A stretch of 64,000 nucleotides of DNA from Chryseolinea serpens (GTDB lineage Bacteria; Bacteroidota; Bacteroidia; Cytophagales; Cyclobacteriaceae), in the NCBI RefSeq assembly GCF_900129725.1, contig NZ_FQWQ01000004.1:124001-188000 (forward strand), read 5' to 3'. Positions 26,687 to 34,366 of this stretch are shown here, piece by piece. The position numbers and the translations under genes were made by a program. Position 1 is the stretch's first letter. Every line of letters begins with the position of its first letter. Below the pieces are notes generated by a model that saw only the letters and a program-made list of their open reading frames with translations, made no database searches and was not told the origin of the DNA.

Positions 26687-28573
26687 ATGGCAACGACCGA
26701 TATTCACCTCCACCAAGATGTTCACCATCACGATGATCATGAGGATCATGAGCACCATGAAGGTAATTTCTGGACCACTTATATTTTTAGCCAGGATCAC
26801 AAAGTAATTGCAAAACAATTCCTGATCACCGGTATTTTCTGGGCCTTGCTGGGCGGTACACTCTCCGTGATCTTCCGTCTGCAACTCGGTTTTCCCGACA
26901 TGAACCTGGATTGGCTCAAGCCCGTTTTGGGCGGCTGGATCACTCCCGAAGGAAAACTGGATCCTGAATTCTACCTGGCCCTGGTGACCATGCACGGCAC
27001 CATCATGGTGTTCTTCGTGCTCACAGCCGGTCTGAGCGGTACCTTCTCGAACTTCCTCATTCCCCTGCAGATCGGTGCCCGCGATATGGCATCCGGTTTC
27101 ATGAACATGCTTTCCTACTGGTTCTTCTTCCTGTCGAGCGTGATCATGTTCATTTCGCTCTTCCTGGAAACAGGCCCTGCCGGCGGCGGTTGGACGATCT
27201 ACCCTCCGTTGAGCGCATTGCCCCAAGCCATTAAAGGTTCGGGCCTGGGCATGACCATGTGGCTCGTAGCCATGGTGTTCTTCATCGTGAGCTCGCTCCT
27301 CGGAAGTATCAACTACATCACCACGGTTATCAACATGCGCACAAAAGGTATGTCCTTCACACGCATGCCCCTCACGATCTGGGCGTTCTTCTTTACGGCC
27401 ATCATCGGTATCCTATCATTCCCCGTATTGTTTGCCGCAGCCCTGTTGCTGGTCTTCGACCGCAGCTTTGGCACGAGCTTCTACCTGTCGGATATTTACA
27501 TCGGCGGCGAGGCGTTGGCACACGAGGGGGGTAGCCCCATCCTGTTCCAGCACTTGTTCTGGTTCCTGGGTCACCCGGAAGTGTACATCGTGTTGTTGCC
27601 GGCGCTCGGACTTTCGTCTGAGATCATCGCCACCAACTCGCGCAAGCCTATCTTCGGCTACAAGGCCATGATCGGTTCCATGCTCTTCATCGCCATCCTG
27701 TCGTTCATCGTGTGGGCTCACCACATGTTTGTGACGGGTATGAACCCTTTCCTCGGTTCCATCTTCATGTTGCTCACGCTGATCATCGCCGTGCCTTCTG
27801 CAGTGAAGATCTTCAACTACGTGACCACGCTGTGGAAAGGTAACATCCACTTCACACCGGGCATGTTGTTCTCGATCGGTCTGGTGTCGTTCTTCCTCAC
27901 GGGCGGTATCACTGGTATCTTCCTTGGCAACTCGGCCATCGACATTCAATTGCACGATACATACTTCGTCGTAGCCCACTTCCACTTGGTAATGGGTAGC
28001 GCTTCGTTCTTCGGGATGATGGCGGGTGTGTACCACTGGTTCCCGAAATTCTTTGGCAGAATGGTGAATCCCACATTGGGCTACATCCACTTCTGGTTGA
28101 CTTTCGTCGGTGTATACATGGTGTTCTTCCCCATGCACTACATCGGTATCGCCGGTTTCCCCCGTCGTTACTACTCCTGGACAAACTTTGAAACATTCAG
28201 CGGCTTTGCCGACCTGAACATGTTGGTGAGCGTGGCTGCGATCGTAACGCTGAGCGCCCAATTCATCTTCCTGTTCAACTTCTTCTACAGCATGTTCCGC
28301 GGCCGACTGGCCCCCGCCAACCCTTGGGAATCTACAACCCTGGAGTGGACCACACCGCGCAACCCTGGTCACGGCAACTGGGTGGGAGAGATCCCGTCCG
28401 TATACCGTTGGCCCTACGACTATAGCAAGCCGGGTGCGAAGGAAGACTACATCCCTCAAAATATCCCGTACTCCGAGACACCGGAATCCAACTTGCCGCA
28501 CGAAAATGAGCTCATCAAACTGGAGACTTTGAACGGCGACGGATCTATTGTGGTGGAAGGAAGCAAGCACTAA
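26687..28573 (+). CDS. cytochrome c oxidase subunit I
   Basis: A 628-residue heme-copper oxidase catalytic subunit with the usual 12 helices plus an amphipathic His-rich N-terminus (HLHQDVHHHDDHEDHEHHEG). Landmarks: MHGTIMVFF (low-spin heme ligand region), GHPEVYI (CuB His cross-linked to Tyr, and the glutamate of the D channel), AHHMFVTG (two CuB histidines) and VAHFHLVMG (heme a3 and heme a ligands). GHPEV places it in the A1 class with both D- and K-type proton pathways. It accepts electrons from subunit II and reduces O2 to water with proton pumping. A strong terminator follows at 28597-28644. Usually named coxA or ctaD. Confidence 0.96.
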   Translation: MATTDIHLHQDVHHHDDHEDHEHHEGNFWTTYIFSQDHKVIAKQFLITGIFWALLGGTLSVIFRLQLGFPDMNLDWLKPVLGGWITPEGKLDPEFYLALVTMHGTIMVFFVLTAGLSGTFSNFLIPLQIGARDMASGFMNMLSYWFFFLSSVIMFISLFLETGPAGGGWTIYPPLSALPQAIKGSGLGMTMWLVAMVFFIVSSLLGSINYITTVINMRTKGMSFTRMPLTIWAFFFTAIIGILSFPVLFAAALLLVFDRSFGTSFYLSDIYIGGEALAHEGGSPILFQHLFWFLGHPEVYIVLLPALGLSSEIIATNSRKPIFGYKAMIGSMLFIAILSFIVWAHHMFVTGMNPFLGSIFMLLTLIIAVPSAVKIFNYVTTLWKGNIHFTPGMLFSIGLVSFFLTGGITGIFLGNSAIDIQLHDTYFVVAHFHLVMGSASFFGMMAGVYHWFPKFFGRMVNPTLGYIHFWLTFVGVYMVFFPMHYIGIAGFPRRYYSWTNFETFSGFADLNMLVSVAAIVTLSAQFIFLFNFFYSMFRGRLAPANPWESTTLEWTTPRNPGHGNWVGEIPSVYRWPYDYSKPGAKEDYIPQNIPYSETPESNLPHENELIKLETLNGDGSIVVEGSKH

Positions 28574-28596
28574 TTGACGACTTACGATCTTCGGTT

Positions 28597-28644
28597 CAAG
28601 GTTCAAAGTGAAGGACTTCTCCCCACTTTGAACCTTGATTTTTT
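28597..28644 (+). terminator. rho-independent terminator after oxidase subunit I
   Basis: Perfect 14-bp stem CAAGGTTCAAAGTG (28597-28610) with CACTTTGAACCTTG (28624-28637), 13-nt loop, then A and six T. It separates the act/cox I-II block from ctaA-ctaB. Confidence 0.8.
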
Positions 28645-28686
28645 AGGGCACATCCGCTCTCATTTTAAGGCATAGGGGAAATCATT

Positions 28687-29694
28687 ATGAGATCATTTCG
28701 CAGGCTCACCCTCTCAACGCTCATTGCCGTGTACGTGCTCATCCTCGTAGGGGGCATTGTGCGCAGCACCGGGTCGGGTATGGGGTGTCCCGACTGGCCG
28801 AAATGCTTTGGCAACTGGGTGCCCCCCACATCCGTCTCGCAATTGCCCCAGGACTACAAAGAGATCTACGCCGCCCATCGCGAAAAAAAGAACAAGCGGT
28901 TCGCCAAGTATCTGTCGGCTGTAGGCATGGACGACACCGCGGCGGGTATCCTCAACGACCCGGGGGTGCTACACGAAAATGATTTCAACCCGGTAAAAAC
29001 CTGGATCGAATACGTGAACCGCATTGTCGGGGTCATCATCGGCTTTCTCATCTTCGCGGTTTTCGTGGTCTCGCTGGGCTATTGGAAAAGCGAACGCAGG
29101 TTCACCGTGGTGGCTTTTATAACGTTTGTGCTGGTCGGGTTCCAAGGGTGGCTGGGATCGTTTGTAGTGTCCAGTAACCTCACGCCATGGACCATCACCG
29201 TACACATGTTTCTGGCCCTGCTCATCGTGGCTTTATTGGTATATCTCGTAGACCAAAGCAGCTATCGCCCCGAGATCAATTCGTCTATAGGCTTCTGGTG
29301 GCTCGTGGCCTCGATGGCCGTGTTGCTGGTGCAGATCCTATTGGGCACACAGGTGCGGGAAGCAATCGATCGCGTGGCCCAGGGGGTGGCGCGCGAGGCG
29401 TGGATCGCCAACCTGGGAGGGGAGTTCATCATTCACCGTTCCTTCTCCTGGATCGTGCTGATCATGCATGTGGGATTAATCCTGAGATTGCGTAAAACTG
29501 AGGGGGCAAAAACTTTCACCCTTGCCCTAATCCTGCTAATTTTGGGGACCATTTTAACGGGTTTGAGCATGGCCTATTTCGCCGTGCCGCCATTCCTCCA
29601 GCCGGTGCACCTGCTGTTTGCGACAGTCACTTTCGGAACACAGTTTTTGTTCTTGCTGAAAATGAATAGAAAAGAAGAGCCTGCATTGGCATAG
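28687..29694 (+). CDS. ctaA: heme A synthase (COX15/CtaA family)
   Basis: A 335-residue membrane protein with about eight helices arranged as two four-helix repeats. The start MRSFRRLTLSTLIAVYVLILVGGIVRSTGSGMGCPDWPKCFG carries the family's (G/R)xTGSGxxCPDWP motif. Paired histidines in the helix ends (TVHMFLALL, IIHRSFSWIVLIMHVG, PVHLLFATV) are expected to bind the hemes. An insertion of about 55 residues after the first helix (FGNWVPPTSVSQLPQ...HENDFNPVKTWIEY) is typical of Bacteroidota members. It oxidises heme O to heme A for the neighbouring aa3 oxidase. The ctaB start is 3 bp after its stop. Confidence 0.93.
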   Translation: MRSFRRLTLSTLIAVYVLILVGGIVRSTGSGMGCPDWPKCFGNWVPPTSVSQLPQDYKEIYAAHREKKNKRFAKYLSAVGMDDTAAGILNDPGVLHENDFNPVKTWIEYVNRIVGVIIGFLIFAVFVVSLGYWKSERRFTVVAFITFVLVGFQGWLGSFVVSSNLTPWTITVHMFLALLIVALLVYLVDQSSYRPEINSSIGFWWLVASMAVLLVQILLGTQVREAIDRVAQGVAREAWIANLGGEFIIHRSFSWIVLIMHVGLILRLRKTEGAKTFTLALILLILGTILTGLSMAYFAVPPFLQPVHLLFATVTFGTQFLFLLKMNRKEEPALA

Positions 29695-29697
29695 CAT

Positions 29698-30594
29698 ATG
29701 ATAGTCGGACAAATCGATCAACTCACCGGAATCAACTTCGTTATCGCGAAAGCGAAAGCGTACTGGGAATTGTTGAAATTCCGGCTCTCTTTCCTGGTGG
29801 CTTTCTCCTGCGCATTTGGATTTGTGCTGGCCTCACGCGAGATCAACTGGCTCACGTTCACCATGCTGTTCCTCGGCGGATTCCTCCTGTCGGGCGCCTC
29901 GGGCATCATCAATCAGATCATTGAAAAAGATCTGGACGTGTTGATGGGCCGCACCATGAACCGCCCATTGCCCACGCACCGGGTATCAGTGAATGAAGCC
30001 ATCCTGGTGGCGGCTATCTGTACCGTGGCGAGCGTAAACATCCTTTGGAAATTCACCAACCCCCTGACCACCGGCTTGTCGGTGTTGTCGATGATCCTGT
30101 ATGGATTTGTCTACACCCCGTTGAAACGAGTTGGTCCCGTAGCGGTATTTGTGGGAGCCATACCCGGAGCCCTTCCGCCACTGTTAGGCTGGACGGCTGC
30201 TACCGGCGTGATCTCGCACGAAGCATTGATCATTTTCGGCATCCAATTCATCTGGCAGTTCCCCCACTTCTGGGCCATTGCCTGGGTAGCCGACGAAGAC
30301 TATAAAAAAGCCGGCTTCAAATTGCTTCCCTCCGGGGGACAAAAGGATTTGAACACCGCCGTGCAGATCATGATCTACACCATGTTCCTCATCCCAATGG
30401 GATTGCTACCGGCCACCTTTGGCATCACCGGCATCAACTCCGCGATCGTGGCAACACTTTGCGGCGTGGCGTTTTTTGCGTTGACATTTTCATTGATGAA
30501 ATCGGGCGACCGGAAGTCGGCGCTGAAGATCATGTTTGCATCGTTCTTGTATTTGCCGATCGTGCAGATTGCGTATGTGTTGGATAAGATCTGA
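29698..30594 (+). CDS. ctaB: protoheme IX farnesyltransferase (heme O synthase)
   Basis: A 298-residue UbiA-family prenyltransferase with eight to nine membrane helices. The first aspartate-rich motif is NQIIEKDLDVLMGRTMNRPLP (N72 region, NxxxDxxxDxxM-R-T-x-R-P), and the second conserved region is WVADEDYKKAGF. It attaches a farnesyl group to heme b to give heme O, the substrate of CtaA directly upstream. Start ATG at 29698, 3 bp after ctaA, so the two genes are translationally close. Confidence 0.94.
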   Translation: MIVGQIDQLTGINFVIAKAKAYWELLKFRLSFLVAFSCAFGFVLASREINWLTFTMLFLGGFLLSGASGIINQIIEKDLDVLMGRTMNRPLPTHRVSVNEAILVAAICTVASVNILWKFTNPLTTGLSVLSMILYGFVYTPLKRVGPVAVFVGAIPGALPPLLGWTAATGVISHEALIIFGIQFIWQFPHFWAIAWVADEDYKKAGFKLLPSGGQKDLNTAVQIMIYTMFLIPMGLLPATFGITGINSAIVATLCGVAFFALTFSLMKSGDRKSALKIMFASFLYLPIVQIAYVLDKI

Positions 30595-30655
30595 TGTAGA
30601 GAGAGAATAATTAGGAAGAGGTTTGTCGTGGAATGTGTAAGGGAATCGGAAAGAT

Positions 30656-30678
30656 CTTGTTGGTGGGACACCAACAAG
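30656..30678. repeat. CACCAAC hairpin repeat, copy 4
   Basis: Perfect 10-bp stem CTTGTTGGTG/CACCAACAAG with loop GGA, followed by GGTGGTGGTGG. It lies in the 168-bp gap between ctaB and the first subunit III gene. Confidence 0.75.
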
Positions 30679-30716
30679 GGTGGTGGTGGAAATTAGTAAA
30701 GGAACTGGAAATGAAG

Positions 30717-30741
30717 CTTGTTGGTGAGGAACACCAACAAG
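30717..30741. repeat. CACCAAC hairpin repeat, copy 5
   Basis: Perfect 10-bp stem CTTGTTGGTG/CACCAACAAG with loop AGGAA, 61 bp after copy 4, followed by GGCGGCGAGGG and ending 21 bp before the subunit III start. Inside an otherwise tight respiratory cluster, so it will be present in any read-through transcript. Confidence 0.75.
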
Positions 30742-30762
30742 GGCGGCGAGGGTTGATAAAGA

Positions 30763-31353
30763 ATGAAGCGTATGGCATTGGATATAAAGATCGTTGAAGA
30801 AGCACAGAAGCCCTTGGGGATGAACCCTAAGAAATTTGGGCTTTGGCTGTTCATGGGAAGCGTGATCATGGTTTTCGCGGCCTGGACCAGCGCCTACCTG
30901 GTGCGTCGTGCCGACGGTAACTGGAGGGTGTTCGAATTGCCGAGTTTGTTTTGGATCACTTCGGCCATCATCCTGGTCAGCAGCGGCACCATGCATTGGG
31001 CCTATTTGTCGGCCAAAAAGGATAACCTGGAGCAGACCAAGCTGGCCATCAGCATCACCAGCCTGCTGGGGGTGGCGTTTTTGATCGGGCAGTTCCTGGC
31101 CTGGGGGGAGATGGTACAGCACAACGTGCATTTTGTGGGAAATCCGTCCGGGTCATTTGTGTATGTGATCTCCTGGATGCACGGGCTGCACATCGTGAGC
31201 GGGGTGGTATTTCTGCTCATTGTACTGGTGGCCACATTCCAGTATAAAGTGCACTCAAAAAGGATATCGCAGATGGAAATGTGCACCACTTATTGGCATT
31301 TTTTGGATGCCCTTTGGCTATATTTGTTTGTTTTTCTATTATTGAACCGCTAA
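30763..31353 (+). CDS. cytochrome c oxidase subunit III (first copy)
   Basis: A 196-residue heme-copper oxidase subunit III with five predicted helices. Family landmarks: KFGLWLFMGSVIMVFAAWTSAYLV at the N-terminus, SWMHGLHIVSGVVFLL in helix 4, and TTYWHFLDALWLYLFVFLLL at the end. Subunit III stabilises the D-channel side of subunit I. The ATG at 30763 is followed by another in-frame ATG at 30772, either of which could be used. A weak intrinsic terminator overlaps its stop. Usually named coxC or ctaE. Confidence 0.9.
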   Translation: MKRMALDIKIVEEAQKPLGMNPKKFGLWLFMGSVIMVFAAWTSAYLVRRADGNWRVFELPSLFWITSAIILVSSGTMHWAYLSAKKDNLEQTKLAISITSLLGVAFLIGQFLAWGEMVQHNVHFVGNPSGSFVYVISWMHGLHIVSGVVFLLIVLVATFQYKVHSKRISQMEMCTTYWHFLDALWLYLFVFLLLNR

Positions 31354-31370
31354 TAAAAAGGCGGTTTTTT
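31345..31370 (+). terminator. short terminator overlapping the end of the first subunit III gene
   Basis: Six-bp stem AACCGC (31345-31350) with GCGGTT (31361-31366), loop TAATAAAAAG that contains the stop codon, and a six-T tract. The short stem suggests partial termination. Confidence 0.5.
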
Positions 31371-31441
31371 GACGATATTCGCACACTCACCACACACCCT
31401 TATTTAACCGCGTAACCTATTAACGTATACTAACTAATACT

Positions 31442-32185
31442 ATGGCAAGTACAGCAGCAGCAGCTCACGGCGAGAGCACATGGGACGGTGGATCCTCACC
31501 GATGGGAGCCAGCTATGGCAAACTCATGATGTGGTTCTTTTTAATGTCCGATGCTTTTACTTTCTCCGCATTGCTCATCACCTATGGCCTGGTGCGTTCT
31601 TCGCACAAAGCCTACCAAGGCGCTGTAGATGCATTCACGTTTTCACAAAACTACTGGCCCATTCCTGAAAAGGTATTCGAATCCGTTCCTTTCATAGAAG
31701 GGTGGTCGGCTCCCTTGGTTTTCGTGGGTATCATGACCTTCATCCTCATCATGAGTTCGGTAACAATGGTGCTCGCCGTAGAAGCGGGCCATCGTATGGA
31801 CCGCAAGGCCGTTGAGAAATGGATGCTCTGGACCCTGCTGGGCGGTATAGCTTTCTTGAGCTGCCAAGCTTGGGAATGGACCCACTTCATCCATGGCGCT
31901 CACGCCGGCAAGGCCGTAGTAGAAGGAACAACCTTCTTCGGAGCCAACCTGGCCCATAACCAATACGGTCCTCCGGATTTTGCAGCCTTCTTCTTCTTCA
32001 TCACAGGCTTCCACGGCTTCCACGTATTTAGTGGGGTGTGTTTGAACTTCCTCATCTACTTCAACACGGTTACCGGTCTCTACGAAAGAAGAGGTCACTA
32101 TGAAATGGTGGAGAAGGTAGGTCTGTACTGGCACTTTGTAGACCTTGTTTGGGTGTTCGTGTTCACGTTCTTCTACCTGGTTTAA
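31442..32185 (+). CDS. cytochrome c oxidase subunit III (second copy)
   Basis: A 247-residue paralogue of the preceding gene with a longer N-terminus and larger loops: GKLMMWFFLMSDAFTFSALLITYGLV starts helix 1, FFFFITGFHGFHVFSGVCLNF is helix 4, and YWHFVDLVWVFVFTFFYLV closes the protein. Two subunit III genes in tandem are usual in Bacteroidota ACIII-aa3 clusters, so both may be structural parts of one oxidase. The start is preceded by 88 bp of spacer after the first copy. Confidence 0.9.
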   Translation: MASTAAAAHGESTWDGGSSPMGASYGKLMMWFFLMSDAFTFSALLITYGLVRSSHKAYQGAVDAFTFSQNYWPIPEKVFESVPFIEGWSAPLVFVGIMTFILIMSSVTMVLAVEAGHRMDRKAVEKWMLWTLLGGIAFLSCQAWEWTHFIHGAHAGKAVVEGTTFFGANLAHNQYGPPDFAAFFFFITGFHGFHVFSGVCLNFLIYFNTVTGLYERRGHYEMVEKVGLYWHFVDLVWVFVFTFFYLV

Positions 32186-32228
32186 TTAGTTTTATTCAAT
32201 CGAATTCATCGCATAAAGAAATATAAAC

Positions 32229-32555
32229 ATGGCACACGCTGAAAACGAATCGCACATAACCGTTCTTCCTCCCGATAAAGAGAAAATCAAAAAACTGTGG
32301 ACGGTAGCCGGAATTTTGGGACTCATCACCGCCTTTGAATTCCTTATTGCCTTCACCATGCACCACGGCCCGTTGAAGACTTCGATCTTCATCGCCATGA
32401 CCATTGTGAAAGCCGCATACATTGTCGGAGAATTCATGCACTTGCGCTATGAAGTGAAAGTGTTGTTCTGGTCCATCCTCATCCCCCTGATCTTTATCGT
32501 GTGGATGCTGGTAGCCTTTATTTACGAAGGCATCGCGATTTCACTCGTCCGTTAA
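32229..32555 (+). CDS. cytochrome c oxidase subunit IV family protein
   Basis: A 108-residue protein with three predicted helices (about 22-43, 48-68 and 77-101) of the prokaryotic COX4 family; landmarks are KIKKLWTVAGILGLITAFEFLIAF and IVKAAYIVGEFMHLRYE. It is a small accessory subunit of the aa3 oxidase. Followed by a good terminator at 32578-32617, ending this part of the operon. Confidence 0.88.
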   Translation: MAHAENESHITVLPPDKEKIKKLWTVAGILGLITAFEFLIAFTMHHGPLKTSIFIAMTIVKAAYIVGEFMHLRYEVKVLFWSILIPLIFIVWMLVAFIYEGIAISLVR

Positions 32556-32577
32556 GAAATTAACCATAACTCATTTC

Positions 32578-32617
32578 AGAGGCTTGAGTGTATGCGCACT
32601 TAAGCCTCTTTTTTTTT
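32578..32617 (+). terminator. rho-independent terminator after oxidase subunit IV
   Basis: Thirteen-bp stem AGAGGCTTGAGTG (32578-32590) with CACTTAAGCCTCT (32597-32609), one G-U pair, 6-nt loop, and an eight-T tract. Confidence 0.8.
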
Positions 32618-32673
32618 GACCCAAGCCAGCAATGCGCCGGCTAAAGGTTACGAAAGTATTCTCGCATGCTATT

Positions 32674-33159
32674 ATGAAAAAAACTAAAGCACTCTTTTTA
32701 TTTCTTGCCCTCTTGCTGCCGATACTGGTCTTTCTTTTTCTAAGGTTTTTTGGGAAGAACGAGTTTGCTGTACCACCTTTGTACACCGAAACCTTTCCTG
32801 AAGTACCACAAGGCTGTGCGCCCGTAAAAGCATTGCCCTATCGCATTGCCGACAGCGTGAGAACAAAGCTCCCGTTTGGAGACGATAGCCTTGCGTTGGT
32901 CACGTTTGGCAAGCTGAGTCCGGAAGCAATCAACCAATTGAAAAGGGTGGGGGGCAAGTTTCCGAACGATCCGGTGGTACTGGTTCAATTGGTCGATTCC
33001 AAGCCAGAATGGAAGCAATGCGTCTTCTTTCTGAAACCGCCTTTCGATCAGGTGCTGGTAGATCGCAAAGGGGCGATCCGCGGACAATACACTGTCGCCG
33101 ACCTGGACGAGGCCGACCGACTGATCACTGAAATAACGATTATACTAAAGAAATACTGA
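32674..33159 (+). CDS. degenerate SCO-like thioredoxin-fold protein
   Basis: A 161-residue protein with an N-terminal membrane anchor (residues 6-26). The C-terminus (FDQVLVDRKGAIRGQYTVADLDEADRLITEITIIL) follows the pattern of SCO1/SenC copper chaperones, and the gene sits where Bacteroidota oxidase clusters carry an SCO gene. However the copper-binding CxxxC and the distal His of SCO proteins are absent: the segment after the first strand reads SLALVTFGKLSPEAINQL. It therefore cannot bind copper in the SCO manner; a structural or regulatory oxidase-assembly role is inferred. Start at ATG 32674, since the longer frame from 32632 adds a charged tail before the signal anchor. Confidence 0.6.
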   Translation: MKKTKALFLFLALLLPILVFLFLRFFGKNEFAVPPLYTETFPEVPQGCAPVKALPYRIADSVRTKLPFGDDSLALVTFGKLSPEAINQLKRVGGKFPNDPVVLVQLVDSKPEWKQCVFFLKPPFDQVLVDRKGAIRGQYTVADLDEADRLITEITIILKKY

Positions 33160-33160
33160 G

Positions 33161-33700
33161 ATGGAACCGAATGTAGTAAACGTGGAGCAGAAGGAGCCCT
33201 ATAAGAAATTGATCATCGCGGTGTCGATTGCCATCCCCTTGGTAGTGGCGGTTTTGTTTGGCGTGAAAGTGCCGGGCTACGACCTTTCTTTTCTGCCCCC
33301 GATCTATGCCACGATCAACGGCGTCACCGCCGTGTTGCTGGTGAGCGCATTGATCGCGATCAAAAACGGCAAGCGGAAGTTGCACGAAAATCTGATGAAG
33401 ACGAACATCGCGCTTTCGGCGGCTTTCCTGGTGATGTACGTCCTGTACCACATGACCAGCGACCCTACATCCTATGGCGGCGAGGGTGCCTTGAAATACA
33501 TTTACTTTTTTATCCTGATCACGCACATTTTGTTGTCGGTCGCTGTTATCCCCTTGGTGCTTTTCACATTTGTGCGGGCCTGGCGTGGAGACTATGTGCG
33601 GCATAGAGCGCTCGCCAAGATCACATTCCCCATCTGGCTGTATGTGGCCGTTACGGGAGTGATCGTTTACCTGATGATCAGCCCATACTACGCAGCATAA
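33161..33700 (+). CDS. DUF420 membrane protein
   Basis: A 179-residue protein with five predicted helices and conserved DUF420 features: LPPIYATINGVTAVLLVSALIAIKNGKRKLHENLMKTNIALS, and histidines in VLYHMTSD, LITHILLSVAV and VRHRALAKITFPIW. The family is found next to cytochrome oxidase assembly genes (for example Bacillus CtaM), where it is needed for a functional oxidase. Its start directly follows the SCO-like gene stop (1 bp apart), so the two are co-translated. Confidence 0.88.
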   Translation: MEPNVVNVEQKEPYKKLIIAVSIAIPLVVAVLFGVKVPGYDLSFLPPIYATINGVTAVLLVSALIAIKNGKRKLHENLMKTNIALSAAFLVMYVLYHMTSDPTSYGGEGALKYIYFFILITHILLSVAVIPLVLFTFVRAWRGDYVRHRALAKITFPIWLYVAVTGVIVYLMISPYYAA

Positions 33701-33725
33701 AATTGGTTATCTTTAAGCGATCGAT

Positions 33726-33983
33726 ATGAAAAAGGCAGCATTCCTCAGCATCGTATTTGTGATCATCGCCACGGCACAGTCGGTGGCGCAGTGCGCGATG
33801 TGCCGGTCAACATTGGAGAATAACTACGCCGCCGGCAAACCCGGCATCGCGGCCGGCATCAACACGGGCATCCTGTATTTGCTTTCCATGCCCTACCTGG
33901 CCGTGCTGGTGCTGTGGTATTTCTGGTATAAAACAAGTCGGAATGCAAGAAAGGAACTATCTCACGGCCCTGTTGCAAGGTAA
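33726..33983 (+). CDS. small CxxC membrane protein of the oxidase cluster
   Basis: An 85-residue protein of no recognised family. A signal peptide (MKKAAFLSIVFVIIATAQSVA) is followed at once by QCAMCRSTLENNY, then a second hydrophobic helix (about 45-66) and a basic tail. The mature N-terminus would hold a CxxC pair in the periplasm next to the membrane, suited to thiol-disulfide or metal chemistry. It sits between DUF420 and DUF983 in the oxidase cluster and its last 41 bp overlap the DUF983 start. Similar small proteins appear at this place in other Bacteroidota from general knowledge, but their function is not known. Confidence 0.72.
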   Translation: MKKAAFLSIVFVIIATAQSVAQCAMCRSTLENNYAAGKPGIAAGINTGILYLLSMPYLAVLVLWYFWYKTSRNARKELSHGPVAR

Positions 33984-34329
33984 GTGCCCCCACTGCCGCC
34001 AGGGTGCCATGTTTGCATACCCCATCCGAAAGCTTAGCAAGTTTAACGTCATGAATGCCACCTGTCCCCATTGCGGCATTCGCCTGGAGCCGGAACCGGG
34101 CTTCTACCAGGGCGCGATGTATGTGGGCTATGGGTTCACCATTGCCTTCATCACGATGGTCAGCCTCGTACTCTATGCCCTGGGTGATGTTTCGGAGTGG
34201 CACTACATCGGCGCCAGCATTGGAGGCATGGCGCTGCTCATCCCCTTGAACTACCGCTACTCGCGCATCGTGTATCTCTACCTTTTCGGCGGCATCAAAT
34301 ACGATCGCCACCTGTCGCAAACAAAGTAG
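33943..34329 (+). CDS. DUF983 zinc-ribbon membrane protein
   Basis: A 128-residue protein with an N-terminal zinc ribbon (GKCPHCRQGAMF and ATCPHCGIRLE, four cysteines) and two membrane helices (about 52-74 and 80-101). This is the DUF983 family, commonly located beside cytochrome oxidase or heme-copper assembly genes. The start at 33943 is supported because the zinc ribbon begins only 13 residues later, which makes the 41-bp overlap with the preceding gene real rather than a start-site error. Confidence 0.87.
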   Translation: MQERNYLTALLQGKCPHCRQGAMFAYPIRKLSKFNVMNATCPHCGIRLEPEPGFYQGAMYVGYGFTIAFITMVSLVLYALGDVSEWHYIGASIGGMALLIPLNYRYSRIVYLYLFGGIKYDRHLSQTK

Positions 34330-34366
34330 TTTTCTTACCTTTATCGATCATCACCCTGGTCGACGA

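Noticed and set aside
27416-28606. 396-codon ORF antisense to oxidase subunit I
   Set aside because: Subunit I is certain from its ligand motifs; the antisense product is His/Glu/Arg-rich and shows no family.
30611-30805. Minus-strand ORF of 64 codons between ctaB and subunit III
   Set aside because: Again made of the hairpin repeats, antisense to the start of the subunit III gene.
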